NCBI RefSeq assembly: GCF_035083965.1
Contig: NC_089726.1
Location: forward strand, 315,001 to 379,000
Length of the DNA: 64,000 nucleotides
Direction: 5' to 3'
Source: Branchiostoma lanceolatum
Taxonomy: Eukaryota > Chordata > Leptocardii > Amphioxiformes > Branchiostomatidae
A program made the position numbers and the translations under genes. Positions 50,996 to 59,800 of this stretch are shown here, in pieces; position 1 is the stretch's first letter, and the number at the start of each line of letters is the position of its first letter. The notes beneath the pieces are model-generated. The model made no database searches, was not told the origin of the DNA, and was given only the letters and a program-made list of their open reading frames with translations.

Positions 50996-53160
50996 GTATA
51001 TATCTGGCTTGTCTTCGCTGACGAAGATAAAAGTGATGTAAAGCCCCTTATTCTGTTCTCGTCACTTTTCCTCGAGTGAAAAGTGATATATAGCTATATA
51101 TAAATATATACAACTTTATAGACTTCAAGAAGGCGTTCGACCGGGTGTGGCAAGAGGGCCTCTGGAAGGTTATGAGAGACTACAACATAGACGAGTCTCT
51201 GGTGGCCATTACCAAGTCACTTTACGACAATGCAACCAGTGCGGTCCTCCACAACAACCAACTCGGTGATTTCTTCAGAACTACAGTTGGAGTCCGACAA
51301 GGGTGCCTTCTCTCGCCAGCTCTCTTCAACGTATTCTTAGAAAACATCATGCAAGAAGCCCTGATAGACTTTGAATCATCTATCTCCATTGGGGGAAGAC
51401 AACTTTCCAACCTACGTTTTGCTGACGACATAGACTTGATGGCTGGACCTGAAGACGAACATCAAGAGCTATCAACCCGGGTGGAGAATAGAAGCACCGC
51501 TTATGGCATGGAAGTCAGCTCATCCAAAAGCAAAGGCATGGTCAACAGCCAAGTACCAGGCGCAACAACAACGGTGTCCATGGGTGGCGAAGTCCTCGAA
51601 AACGTGGAATTCTTCAAATACCTTGGCTCCATCCTTAACAGGGACGGGACTTCCACTCAGGAAATCAAAGCAAGGATTGCACAAGCTACAGCAGCACTTG
51701 CTAAACTCAGGCCCATCCTGCAGAGCAAGAACATCAGCCTGCCAGTTAAGATCAACCTCTACCAGTCACTTGTTGTCTCCATCTTCCTCTATGGCTGCGA
51801 AAGCTGGACCACTGTAGCGTGCGTAGTCCAGTGGTTAGCGATCTTGCCTCTGGAACTAGAAGCCCCGGGTTCGATCCCGGCTGTGTCGCTCACCCGACAT
51901 GCACGCTACCGGAAAAGATCGCAGTCCTTAGGACGGGACGTTAAGCCGTGGTCCACTGTTCATTGTGCTTGTCGAAAAGAGCTAGGGGAATTTCCCCGGT
52001 ACACTGAACCTGTAAATACTGTACATAGCGTCTGTCTCCTCTGTCACGACCAGTGGAAGAGTAGCTCATCTGTTCATTGAGTTCATTTGAGCTAAACTGG
52101 TTCGAGATTCCTTTCCTTTTACCACAACGGCCGAAACAGAGCGCCGCATAGAGGCCTTCGAGATGAAATGCCTACGGAAGATCCTTGGCATCTCCTACCT
52201 GCAACGGAGGACTAACGACTCGGTACGGAGGGAGGTAGAGGCTGTCTGCGGCAGACATCCAACACCCCTGTCGACGGTCAAGCGCCGGAAGCTGAAGTGG
52301 TTCGGGCACGTATGCCGACACAACACACTTGCCAAGACCATTCTGCAAGGTACAGTAGCAGGAGGGAGGAAACGAGGAAGGCCAAAGAAGACCTGGCTGG
52401 ACAACATTAAGACATGGACTGGCCTGAGCACTGCACAGCTGATCAGAGAGGCCGAGGACAGAACAGGATGGGCACGGATCACTACGGCTGGCTGTCATGA
52501 CGCCCCTACGACCACTGAGGTCATGGGTCATGAGTGAGTGAGTGAGTGATATATATATATATGTCTCTGGCTATATATATATATATATATGGCTTGCCTT
52601 CGCTATATATATATATATTTATGTAACGAAGATCGAAGCATTGCATTAATTAATTGTTCAGAAAATCTATTACTGTCATGAGCCGCAATGAGGAGGAATA
52701 TAACCTCAGTCACGTCTAGGGCCACATCATTCACGTCGCAGCAGCGACACCTACCTGCAGTGTAAAGTAGAACTAGTCAGTATTGGGCAGAGAAAGTTGA
52801 CAGACGGTCACCGTAATGTTTGATAGGTACATGTAAGAGCACTTGTGCATAATGGCCTTTCCTATCTAAAAGGAAATACAATGGGCTAGTAAACATATTT
52901 TCATATTTGGGGATGTCATGCCGGAAAGATTGTTTGAAAGGATTTGTGTAAGGTTGCCACAGTGTACAAATGTAGTTATCTGTTATTCAATTTGCTTTCT
53001 ATTAACACAATTTCGCAAAATCTCAAGCTGACTTCACTCCAACAAGAAAGTGTAACAAGTGAATAGGTTAGTATCACAGTCTGTTCTCACCTGTGGTTTG
53101 TGCACCGGCGATCCCGACAAGCACTGCGAGCAGGAACAGCTCTGCAGCCGATCCCGCCAT
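38368..53160 (-). CDS. gene C: D8C/CCP/SRCR/ZP/EGF/SEA transmembrane protein
   Basis: Exons, 5' to 3': 53160-53091, 48977-48591, 47307-47260, 46785-46534, 45396-45172, 44693-44223, 43759-43584, 43143-42962, 42744-42642, 42483-42344, 42152-42056, 41583-41406, 41160-41062, 40528-40412, 40156-40044, 39707-39488, 39273-39118, 38769-38630; the alternative end is 38769-38641 plus 38453-38368. All are in phase: 1057 (or 1082) residues. Order: signal 1-23, D8C 24-152, Thr/Pro linker, two CCP-like, SRCR (to 484), ZP (to 776), two EGF, SEA (about 849-959), EGF, TM, tail. D8C plus ZP is the uromodulin/GP2/OIT3 pairing; with SRCR it also recalls DMBT1. Gene C is the only member here with D8C and the only one without the 42-bp minisatellite. 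Confidence 0.85.
38630..38769 (-). CDS. gene C transmembrane exon
   Basis: Encodes SDSWVPAAAG, the helix (AAAAVLIIAIATAMCL), RRAKRKDG and the tail DVEGQS with TGA. An optional donor GAAG|GTCAGAG is present. Confidence 0.82.
39118..39273 (-). CDS. gene C membrane-proximal EGF exon
   Basis: 156 nt, phase 1-1, DYDECSDPEKTDC. Its acceptor is preceded by an almost pure run of 19 C (minus strand; 39280-39298). Confidence 0.8.
39488..40156 (-). CDS. gene C SEA domain (two exons)
   Basis: Exons 40156-40044 and 39707-39488, phase 0 join, same lengths as in B and D. The self-cleavage motif reads GSVIV (FRPGSVIVDYVINIRA). Confidence 0.8.
40412..40528 (-). CDS. gene C second post-ZP EGF exon
   Basis: 117 nt, phase 1-1, DFDECTIVSCDVHQRC, matching B and D. 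Confidence 0.8.
40651..41061 (-). repeat. 59-bp EGF-donor minisatellite, 7 units (gene C)
   Basis: Same unit as in gene B. Donor-like sites follow 41062, 41003, 40944, 40885, 40826, 40769, 40710 and 40651; one unit is 57 bp. Most keep CAGG|GTGAGT; one reads GTAAGT and the last GTGATG. Confidence 0.92.
41062..41160 (-). CDS. gene C first post-ZP EGF exon
   Basis: 99 nt, phase 1-1, six-cysteine EGF. Only the first donor keeps frame with exon 40528-40412 without including three repeat units. Confidence 0.75.
41406..43759 (-). CDS. gene C ZP module (six exons)
   Basis: Exons 43759-43584, 43143-42962, 42744-42642, 42483-42344, 42152-42056 and 41583-41406. Cysteine pattern and furin-type site (SARRRRRAADD) are kept. 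After exon 42744-42642 only about 14 bases of the 42-bp unit follow, so the array is absent. The exon ending 42056 has CTA|GTACGT in place of CTG|GTACGT. Confidence 0.87.
41569..41640 (-). repeat. 51-bp duplication across an acceptor site (gene C)
   Basis: The acceptor plus exon start (CCCCCAG|CCGCACGTGTACCTGC) is preceded 51 bp upstream by a second copy (CCCCCAG|GCGTACGTGTACCTGC). Gene A shows a comparable duplication at the same junction; B and D do not. Confidence 0.8.
41713..41925 (+). pseudogene. Ty3/gypsy-type RT relic (gene C intron)
   Basis: Decayed plus-strand fragment with IKVLPFGFFNTPAHFQ, orthologous in position to the relics in B and D. Confidence 0.55.
44223..44693 (-). CDS. 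gene C SRCR-like domain
   Basis: 471 nt, phase 1-1. NRVRLVGGEFYGCVELYD, WADLVCRDVGL, VRGDC, CLACQKERQ; the length-variable loop after QQWGPVVG reads INFEPGYEPAYES. Confidence 0.82.
45172..45396 (-). CDS. gene C CCP-like domain 2
   Basis: 225 nt, phase 1-1: EKPCGDFPWNNPD, VDCDYDY, GRCRVSC, ELLVGPPG, NASWTGSEPVCIG. Closest to gene D 63905-63681. Confidence 0.8.
45737..46140 (-). mobile_element. tRNA-derived SINE, copy 2
   Basis: Near-identical to 1011-1414, in the same orientation, in the intron between the two CCP-like exons of gene C. Gene B lacks it at the matching position. Confidence 0.75.
46534..46785 (-). CDS. gene C CCP-like domain 1
   Basis: 252 nt, phase 1-1: VGPCGPFPWQ, VDCDYDY, GRCSATC, YYYCRP, STWIGVEPNCQG. 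Confidence 0.8.
46868..47070 (-). mobile_element. probable degenerate tRNA-like SINE
   Basis: Read on the minus strand: an A-box-like stretch (GTGCGTTAGGCCGTGCTGG) is followed about 55 bases later by a B-box-like GGAGTTCAAACCC. It is a single copy in this window, so the assignment is weak. Confidence 0.4.
47260..47307 (-). CDS. gene C Thr/Pro linker exon
   Basis: 48 nt, phase 1-1, encoding AAATTPAVWTTSPSATG. Homologous to both gene B linkers. Confidence 0.68.
47745..48575 (-). pseudogene. LINE ORF2 C-terminal fragment
   Basis: Minus-strand frames encode the C-terminal part of a non-LTR RT polyprotein: VFRNSSNVACRAGLGRFPL, KFWLRLVQ, then RVSAHSLKIERGR, ERLCKYC..NAEEDELHFI..C. The cysteine/histidine pattern is that of the zinc-binding end of such proteins. 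The first part is broken by an AT repeat near 48425; the last 143 codons are open. It lies in the intron right after the D8C exon. Confidence 0.72.
48591..48977 (-). CDS. gene C D8C domain
   Basis: A 387-nt phase 1-1 exon: DPCSASEYRVLNETWRS, QCDRGFRGEWYRFMG, RNDVCGTAVPMWMNGTHP, VSRQVCGYW, IQVKACPAGHYVYKLPRPPGC and LAYC. These are the landmarks of the eight-cysteine domain of uromodulin, GP2 and OIT3. It directly follows the signal peptide exon across a 4.1-kb intron. Confidence 0.88.
49227..50346. repeat. three tandem about 300-bp repeats bounded by a hairpin
   Basis: Copies starting near 49300, 49570 and 49890 share AGCATAACTGTAGAACGTGTAGATG, TGGAACTGTAATGGC and TGAAGTGCAAAT(C/T)ATGCAAA. 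The left edge is a perfect short hairpin (ATCTCCATGAAAAA.. at 49227-49258) and TTTCATGGAGAT recurs at 50334-50345. Probably a repeat element; family unknown. Confidence 0.6.
50921..50992. repeat. (CA)n microsatellite
   Basis: About 72 bp with two CG interruptions, in gene C intron 1. Confidence 0.95.
51112..52537 (+). mobile_element. 5'-truncated non-LTR retrotransposon (RT and C-terminal part)
   Basis: Begins abruptly at FIDFKKAFDRVW after AT-rich DNA. RT motifs are clear: VGVRQGCLLSPALFNVFLE, the catalytic FADDID at 51418-51435, FKYLGSILN and LYGCESWT. After a nested SINE the frame resumes with ERRIEAFEMKCLRKILG, KWFGHVCRH, RKRGRPKKTWLDN, ending at TGA 52535-52537. A short (TGAG)n tail follows. 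The endonuclease is missing. It is antisense to gene C intron 1 and looks fairly young apart from the SINE. Confidence 0.85.
51813..52120 (+). mobile_element. tRNA-derived SINE nested in the LINE
   Basis: A 308-bp insert flanked by ACCAC (51808-51812, 52121-52125). It starts with a tRNA-like head: A box TAGTCCAGTGG, B box GGGTTCGATCCC. Its removal with one ACCAC restores the LINE frame (the halves are one base out of register). Different family from the 404-bp SINE. Confidence 0.85.
52549..52618. repeat. (TA)n tracts
   Basis: Three TA runs separated by short related phrases (CTCTGGC, GGCTTGCCTTCGC); a similar phrase lies at 51003-51020 on the other side of the LINE. Confidence 0.85.
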
Positions 53161-53190
53161 GTTTGTCTGACAAGGTCGTTCCGGTCGTTG
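53091..53190 (-). CDS. gene C start exon with signal peptide
   Basis: ATG at 53160; MAGSAAELFLLAVLVGIAGAQ. Donor CCACAG|GTGAGA, phase 1. Acceptor CTCTCACAG at 53191 as in gene B. Confidence 0.75.
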
Positions 53191-53845
53191 CTGTGAGAGG
53201 TTGTTGCGAATGAGGCGATCCTTTAGATCAACTGAGTGAGATAAACAAGGCTTAGACAACAATCGTTCCGTGACAAGCAAAACAAAACAAAATCAAGCCA
53301 GCCGCAGCGTCATGCCCAACGGCGTCATACTATCATAGTGACTGCGTTTTTATGTCGTTCCCACCATTTCATGCAGCGAGTGAAGTAACCAATCAATCAC
53401 TTTCCGTCAAAGTCTTTCACCTGATAGTTTAACCCTTTGAGTTTGCCGTTACCTTCTTATTTTTTAACTCAAAAGTTGACACATTCCTGCTATCTGCAGT
53501 ATTGACGTACTTAAGAGGCGCTGAGAGGGGTCTTACTTCATTTTACCACCTGTGATTGAAAAGGTCCAATGCAAAGTCGCGAGGCTGCAGGTTAAAGTGA
53601 AAATGATGATTTGAATAGAGAATAATGTCCCCTTTAAGGCTATCTTAAATTCGGGGTTGATAAGGATGTTACAAAACACCACGGTTCTACCAGCCGAACC
53701 TCGAGTTCGGAGCGTGGCGGACATCTTTAGTCAGCGGCCAGGTTACCAGCCTAGACTACTGCCAGCGTCTCCTGAAGTGCACAAAATACAATCCTGCATT
53801 CTATGTTACCACTGCGGTGGACTCTCTGTAGTGTTATCAGCGTAC

Positions 53846-54100
53846 CTTGCAGTGCTCGTATGTAGCGATGGAACGCTCTTCTCCAGACCCTTGGTAGCAA
53901 CGGACGTGCAGGCGTACCGCAAGCAGGAAACCTGGTCTGCACGGGTCAATGTCCCCAGGTATGGTGCTCAGATGTCAGCGACAATGCCCCTCACATACCT
54001 GGATAGCACTTTCAACCATGCGGACCAAACAAACTCCCCTATGGACGAATGGCGTCAGAAAAGCGTCGTGTCAGAAGAGATGACTGTGCATCAACCCGTT
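53846..54100 (-). other. candidate noncoding leader exon of gene C
   Basis: Alignable to 35260-35500 upstream of gene B; the minus-strand donor GCAAG|GTACGC is at 53846. Upper boundary uncertain. Confidence 0.33.
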
Positions 54101-54331
54101 CGAGAGTCCTTCACACGATAATAATTGTAATAATGAACACGATGACAGTTTCACACGATAATCTACTATTTGCACTTTCGTGTAAAATGCCTTTCCCAAG
54201 GACACAACATCGGGGTTTGTTGGTGCATTTTTCTTCTGTTCAGGTCTGTTGATTCTTGTTGCATCAGCACGGCACGGACGTTGTTCGGGTGACAGTAGAT
54301 AATGTAAAGGTTAAAAAACTTTCCTAATATG

Positions 54332-54340
54332 TATGCAAAT
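54332..54340 (-). promoter_or_regulatory. conserved octamer (ATTTGCAT) upstream of gene C
   Basis: Same ATTTGCATA and flanks (CTTCxCTC before, CATATTAGGA after) as the two copies upstream of gene B. Confidence 0.4.
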
Positions 54341-55199
54341 GAGTGAAGCAGAGTTCGGAGCCTTTTTGCTGCATGGAGTGTCTAGTTCCACCAAGCTGTA
54401 CCAGCATGTTTTTTTATGGTATTCTAAGTCATTAAATTCTATCACTTACTTGATCTTGCTTTGTTACGTTTATGATATTGAATCTGAAATAGCAGCTGCT
54501 TAAGGAGGAAATGTCGTCTTTATTTCTTATGAATGAAGTAAAATACAAGGCGTGACACCAAATGAACTCAGCAGGTACACTCGTGCGTTACTTCTCTTGT
54601 AACTGCCATGGATCGCTGCCTGTAAAACAGCCGCGCAGCGCCCTTGTCGGGGGCTTATTAAGTGTCTTACAAAATGCCTCTTGCTCTGTGATGCTGTAAC
54701 ACGTTACAAAGTAGATTTGTACAATAGGTCGCATACAGTATGATATTACAAAAACGGAATGTAGACTACACTCGTCGGCAAGGCAACACGTATATGTTCC
54801 CGCCAAAGCCCGGGTGAGCCCACGATGGATGGCTGCTCAGGCACTACTGTACTGCCGTGTCAGGTCTTGGTGCTAGTAAAAGGGGAGGGGGGGGAGAAGA
54901 CACAACACATATTCGCAGTGTCATTGCGGCGGAGAGGTCATCACCAATCCATTCCTTCTGTCACTTCCTCATCAGCAATTAATTTACCGTTTCTACAAAA
55001 AGCCTCAGAAGATCTAACGATGACAAATCTTTAAAATAGGTTTTGTACATATAGAATATTTAACGCCAGTGGTCTGAACATTATCTTTTAACAAATCCTA
55101 CTCATACACATTTTGAAAATCCTGCAGACATAAGAAGATGAGTCGTTCGGGGTATTAACATTAACAGTCAGTAGCAAGCGTTTGCTGTTCTCAAACCAA

Positions 55200-56712
55200 G
55201 AAGGTTTAATCATATTCAATCATTAATCAGAGTAGACTAAAGACCCTCTTTATAAGGTACGTGAGAAACGCCGACTCTAGTGCTAGAGCCACTCTGATGA
55301 ACAGGAGAGCGAAGGGACCCTCGGTCGGGGACCGGACAGGTTTAGATGATACCTCAGTCCCATTGAGTAGATTTAGTAGTTTGACTCTTGGTGATATGCA
55401 TATGTTTCCTATTAATTTTGCTTGCACAAACTTAGCTATACTAGAAAGTACTATGAAACTGATAAAACGCTGTAATGCACACGGGAAGCTTTTAATAAAA
55501 ACAATTAGAAAAACTGCTAGCTTTCATAAGAACTGGGCTTCTAGAAAGCTCATTAACGTAGTATTCATTTGGCAGTCGTTAGTACGCAATGTTTTGTGCC
55601 TATATTCAAACCACGCTAAACATCAGGAGATGCTGTGAAAGAGTAGTAAATCATAGAAACAATTAGAAAAACTACTTGGTTTCATAATAACTGGAGTGCT
55701 AGAAAGCTCATTCACTTAGGATTTTCAGTCGTTAGTACGCAATGTTTTGTGCCTATATTGAAACCACACTAAACGTTTTGTGGTGCTCTGAAAAGGTAGT
55801 AAATCTCTGAATACTGAATCATCTTTTTCCTGTAACTTGATGTAGCGAGTGTGATCCTTTTGCACTGACATTTGACACGAAAACTCCAAACATTTACTAC
55901 CCAGATTAAACATTCCCGAAACAGTCCATAAACTTGAAGAATGTACATCATTCTTGGCGAACATTTTTTCCACATCCAGAGGGACCAAAACATCTCCAGT
56001 GTCATAAAAACATCTTAGAAGTCAAGACATGTCCAGATTACACAAAAGATCAACATGTAACATTTAACAGGTAACTATACTTCAGTGCCAACTATAAGAT
56101 ATTCGATAACAGAAGATCTAAGACATCTTAGATCTAAACACACAACACATGTCTTGAATTGAATTGATCTTTGATTGAAATGTCAACATAGTCACACGGT
56201 CAAAGCGTGATGATGAACAAACACAAACACTCACACAACAAAATAAAACACTTAACACCAACAACTTATAATATAACAATACATTATTTACCCGATGTTT
56301 TATCGTGTTGGGAGTTACAGATGTTACATCTTAAAACTGATGCGATGATAAAAACCGGAAAATCTGTAGATGTCAGACGGAGCTTTCAGATCTCACTTGA
56401 CAGTCTTGGGTCATCCAAAATCAAGATGATAAACGCAAAACACATCATAACCCACGTTATGCTCGCCTCCCCTGCTCTATCCAGTGCTTGCCCAACACCT
56501 CCTCTACATTTCAAACAAAACAAGTAAAAACGGGCTCAAAATATAATGTCCAAATTTGGACCAGCCCTGATCCATCTACGAAATTGGAAAAATAAGAACT
56601 AGCCATATCTTCAGATATTTTGTCCACACAAGCACAAAATAACAAGCAAGCAAACAAGCAAGCGGGCCCAAAAGCAAAACTTTACTGGGCCAAAAATGGC
56701 GCAACAACGGGT
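55200..56712. other. 3' flank of gene D
   Basis: No coding exon seen. Patches align with the 3' flanks of C (36800-38367) and B (14750-16093), for example the GGTCTAGA.GC.GCTGT block next to the stop and the CATGTCCAGATTACAC region. An ATTAAA on the minus strand at 55209-55204 is a weak poly(A) candidate. Confidence 0.45.
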
Positions 56713-56804
56713 CTAGACGCCGCTGTTGCAGTTCCGGCAGGGGGCGCTGCTGACAGTCTCCGCCGGTTTCCCCGTGGCCTCAGTGAAAGCAAGATTGTTG
56801 TGAC
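56713..56804 (-). CDS. gene D alternative last exon
   Basis: 92 nt after CTGTTTCAG, phase 1: GHNNLAFTEATGKPAETV and more, stop TAG at 56715-56713. Confidence 0.65.
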
Positions 56805-59800
56805 CTGAAACAGAAAACAAGACCAATAAGTATTTGTCAGTAACCAACATACAAAAATTAAACCAACGTTGTTTATTTTCCCATAGCAACCCGGTCTGGA
56901 TTGATATGACTGTTGTGCACAATATACTTGTAAATACAAAGTCAGGTGGACTGCAATTCAACTCTGACCTTCCACGTCCTTGAACCCGTCCTTGTGCTTG
57001 GCACGACGCAGACACGCGACGGTTGCTATGGCGATGATGACGACAGCTGCTGCAGCTGCAGCACCTGCCGCTGCCGGGACCCAGCTGTCCGAGACACCTG
57101 CAGCGCAGAACCGAACAACTTTTAATTTTAGAATTCCCACCGTAAGCAAGTATTGGGCACAAGTATGTATTGTTGATCTCTCAATTCGGGTTTAGGTTGT
57201 TTCTTAGCTAACTTAGATTGAATCTGAGATAACAAGGCAAGCTTCAAATATTTTCACAAGAAATATTTCAGAGCTAGAATCCGGTGCATTGATATCAACA
57301 GTTGTCAATCCGTAAATCTGTGACTGTGTGGATGAAGCCTACGTTTATTCAGTAAGTGTGTTGTATGTCCATGGAATAAAAGCCTGAGAGTGTTTAGCTG
57401 TTATAGCCATTGATTTTTTTTCCATTGTATCTCGCCCACCTTCCGGCTCACAGACCCTTCCCGGGCGAGAGGCTGCATCCGGGGACTTGTCCTGGTATCC
57501 CATGATGCAGCTGCAGGAGAAGGAGCCGTCGGTGTTGAGACAGGCGGCGTGCGGGGAGCAGTCGGTCTTCTCCGGGTCAGAGCACTCGTCATAGTCTGCA
57601 GGGGGGGGGGGGGAGTGATGATAGATGTTATCACTAAGGTACCTTTAAAAAACAAGTCTGGGTGGAGAGCGACGACCTTCGTCATTTGATCTATTCCAGC
57701 TGTGACAGTGACAGTGACAGGACAGGACATAGCAGAGAAACGATTTGTAAAAATGAATTAAACCTCAGTTGCGCTCTGCTGGCCTAAAGTGCTCCAAATG
57801 ATAATCGACAGATTATTAGTGCGTACTTGGTGTGGCAGGCCATATCATAGAACTATTACTTGAAGGAAGAAGAGTCAAACCTCACCTCTGGTATGCTGTC
57901 CTATCTAATCTAAAGTAGCTGATAAATTGGTCAAAATCAAACCCCGTGATTTCTACATAAGGTACATAAGATGAATCATAAAGGCAAAGACGTACACAAA
58001 GTAGAGTTGCGAAGGCCAGCTTACCCATGATGGTGACGCCGCCGCCCATGTCGATGTCCAGCTCCGTTCCGTTGGCGTTCTCCACCAGGACCTTGAACTC
58101 CTCTGACGTCATCGCTGGAGAGAAGTCCGCGGTAGCCCGGATGTTGATGACGTGATCCACGAGGACGCTGCCGGGCCGGAAGGCGAGGATGATGACGCGG
58201 AGAAAGTCTCCGGCCAGACTCGTCCGGCGGTACAGAGACTCCAGCTGAGGAAGGAAACCGGCAACGCGCATCAGGCAGAGACACGGCAGAAGGGTCGACT
58301 AGAGTTACTGCGTCTTTTTACTCATAACCTACTATACAAGCACCCATAAACGAAACATACCCAAGTTACCTCCACAAAACGCTCCGTGCTCCTTTACTGT
58401 GGTTCCAGGGTGCTCGAAATATCTGTATCCGAATCGATCAAAAGGTGAATGATGAATATTCTTGTAACCCGGTCAAAAGGTATAATAACCTTTTGTGCTC
58501 TAATCGCTCGTTCTCATTTAAATGTACACATTTTGTAATCTCCGTTACCGTTAGAAGTAAGACTTTACTGACATTAAGATATGCCACATATAAGGTACCA
58601 AACTGCTGTTTTTAAAAGCTGGAAAAGTTTTAAGGTCGTCATAAAAACTACAGTTTGACATCTTATATGAAGCATATCCTGATGCCAGGAACGTCTTATT
58701 TCAATCGGTAACGGAGATTACAAAATGCGTACATTTAAATGAGAACGAGCGTAATATATCCTCTTTATTCAAAGCTAATAAACTGCCACACACACACACA
58801 CACATCACTGTAAGTGACGACAACAATGACGTATTACCGTGGTGACGACCTCTGACACCAGATCCCTGTACTCCGGACTCCCAGGATCCTCCAGTGCCGG
58901 GCTGAAGCTTCGGGCCAACAGGCGGCTGGTGGAGCGGTACGCATGCGCGGCTGGAAATGACATTGGCATAAAAGTAATTGGGTCCTGGAAATTTATCAAA
59001 TATTCTTCCTCCTACTGCCTCGAATTAAGACAAAAACTTACATTTTTCATTACTCAGTGACTAAATTTATTTATTGGAGGTAGGTATGTGTCATCCGATG
59101 CATTCGTAGCAGTAATTCAGGTGCAAAGTAGGATAGTCAAAAGATCCGCTTAGTAGTAAGCCAGGTGAAAATTAAGACAAGCTTTAAGTTCCGCTGATGT
59201 CCGTCTTACCTTGGCAGCTTCTGTCCACCTCCATGTATCCCGGCACGCACTCGCACGCGTGACTTCCCGGCGTGTTGACGCAGCGCTGATGAACGCCGCA
59301 GGACACGATCGTGCACTCGTCAAAATCTGCGGGGAGGAGGGGTACAGATTTCCCGAACAGCACAGAATAACTGGACATACACTAGTAAAAATGCAGATTT
59401 CTTAACAGTACATGATAGTATGAAATGAAGCCGGAGAAGACACATCACCCTGGCAGTGGACCCCGTCTCCAACCCACCCAGGTTCGCACACACATCTCCG
59501 TACTCACCCTGGCAGTAGACCCCGTCTCCAACCCACCCAGGTTCGCACACACATCTCCCTGCCGAGGGGCTGCAGGAGGCATGCAGGTCGCAGCTCTCAG
59601 CACAGGCTGAAATTAAAGAAGAATGGGCAGCTAAGCTTCAGTGGTTCAGCCCACTGTAACATGACTCATGAAAAGGCACGTCTCTTGTCACAGATGAAAG
59701 CCGACCGAACTAAACCAAGTAGTCCCGACCCAAAACCAGGGTACTAAAGTGGTGGTCGTATGGTACACACAGATAATTCTAGTCTAGTAGAAAACAAAGC

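Noticed and set aside
53657..54121. Plus-strand 154-codon open frame
   Set aside because: It has no recognisable domain, and the block aligns to noncoding DNA upstream of gene B where the frame is not kept. The leader-exon reading on the minus strand fits better.
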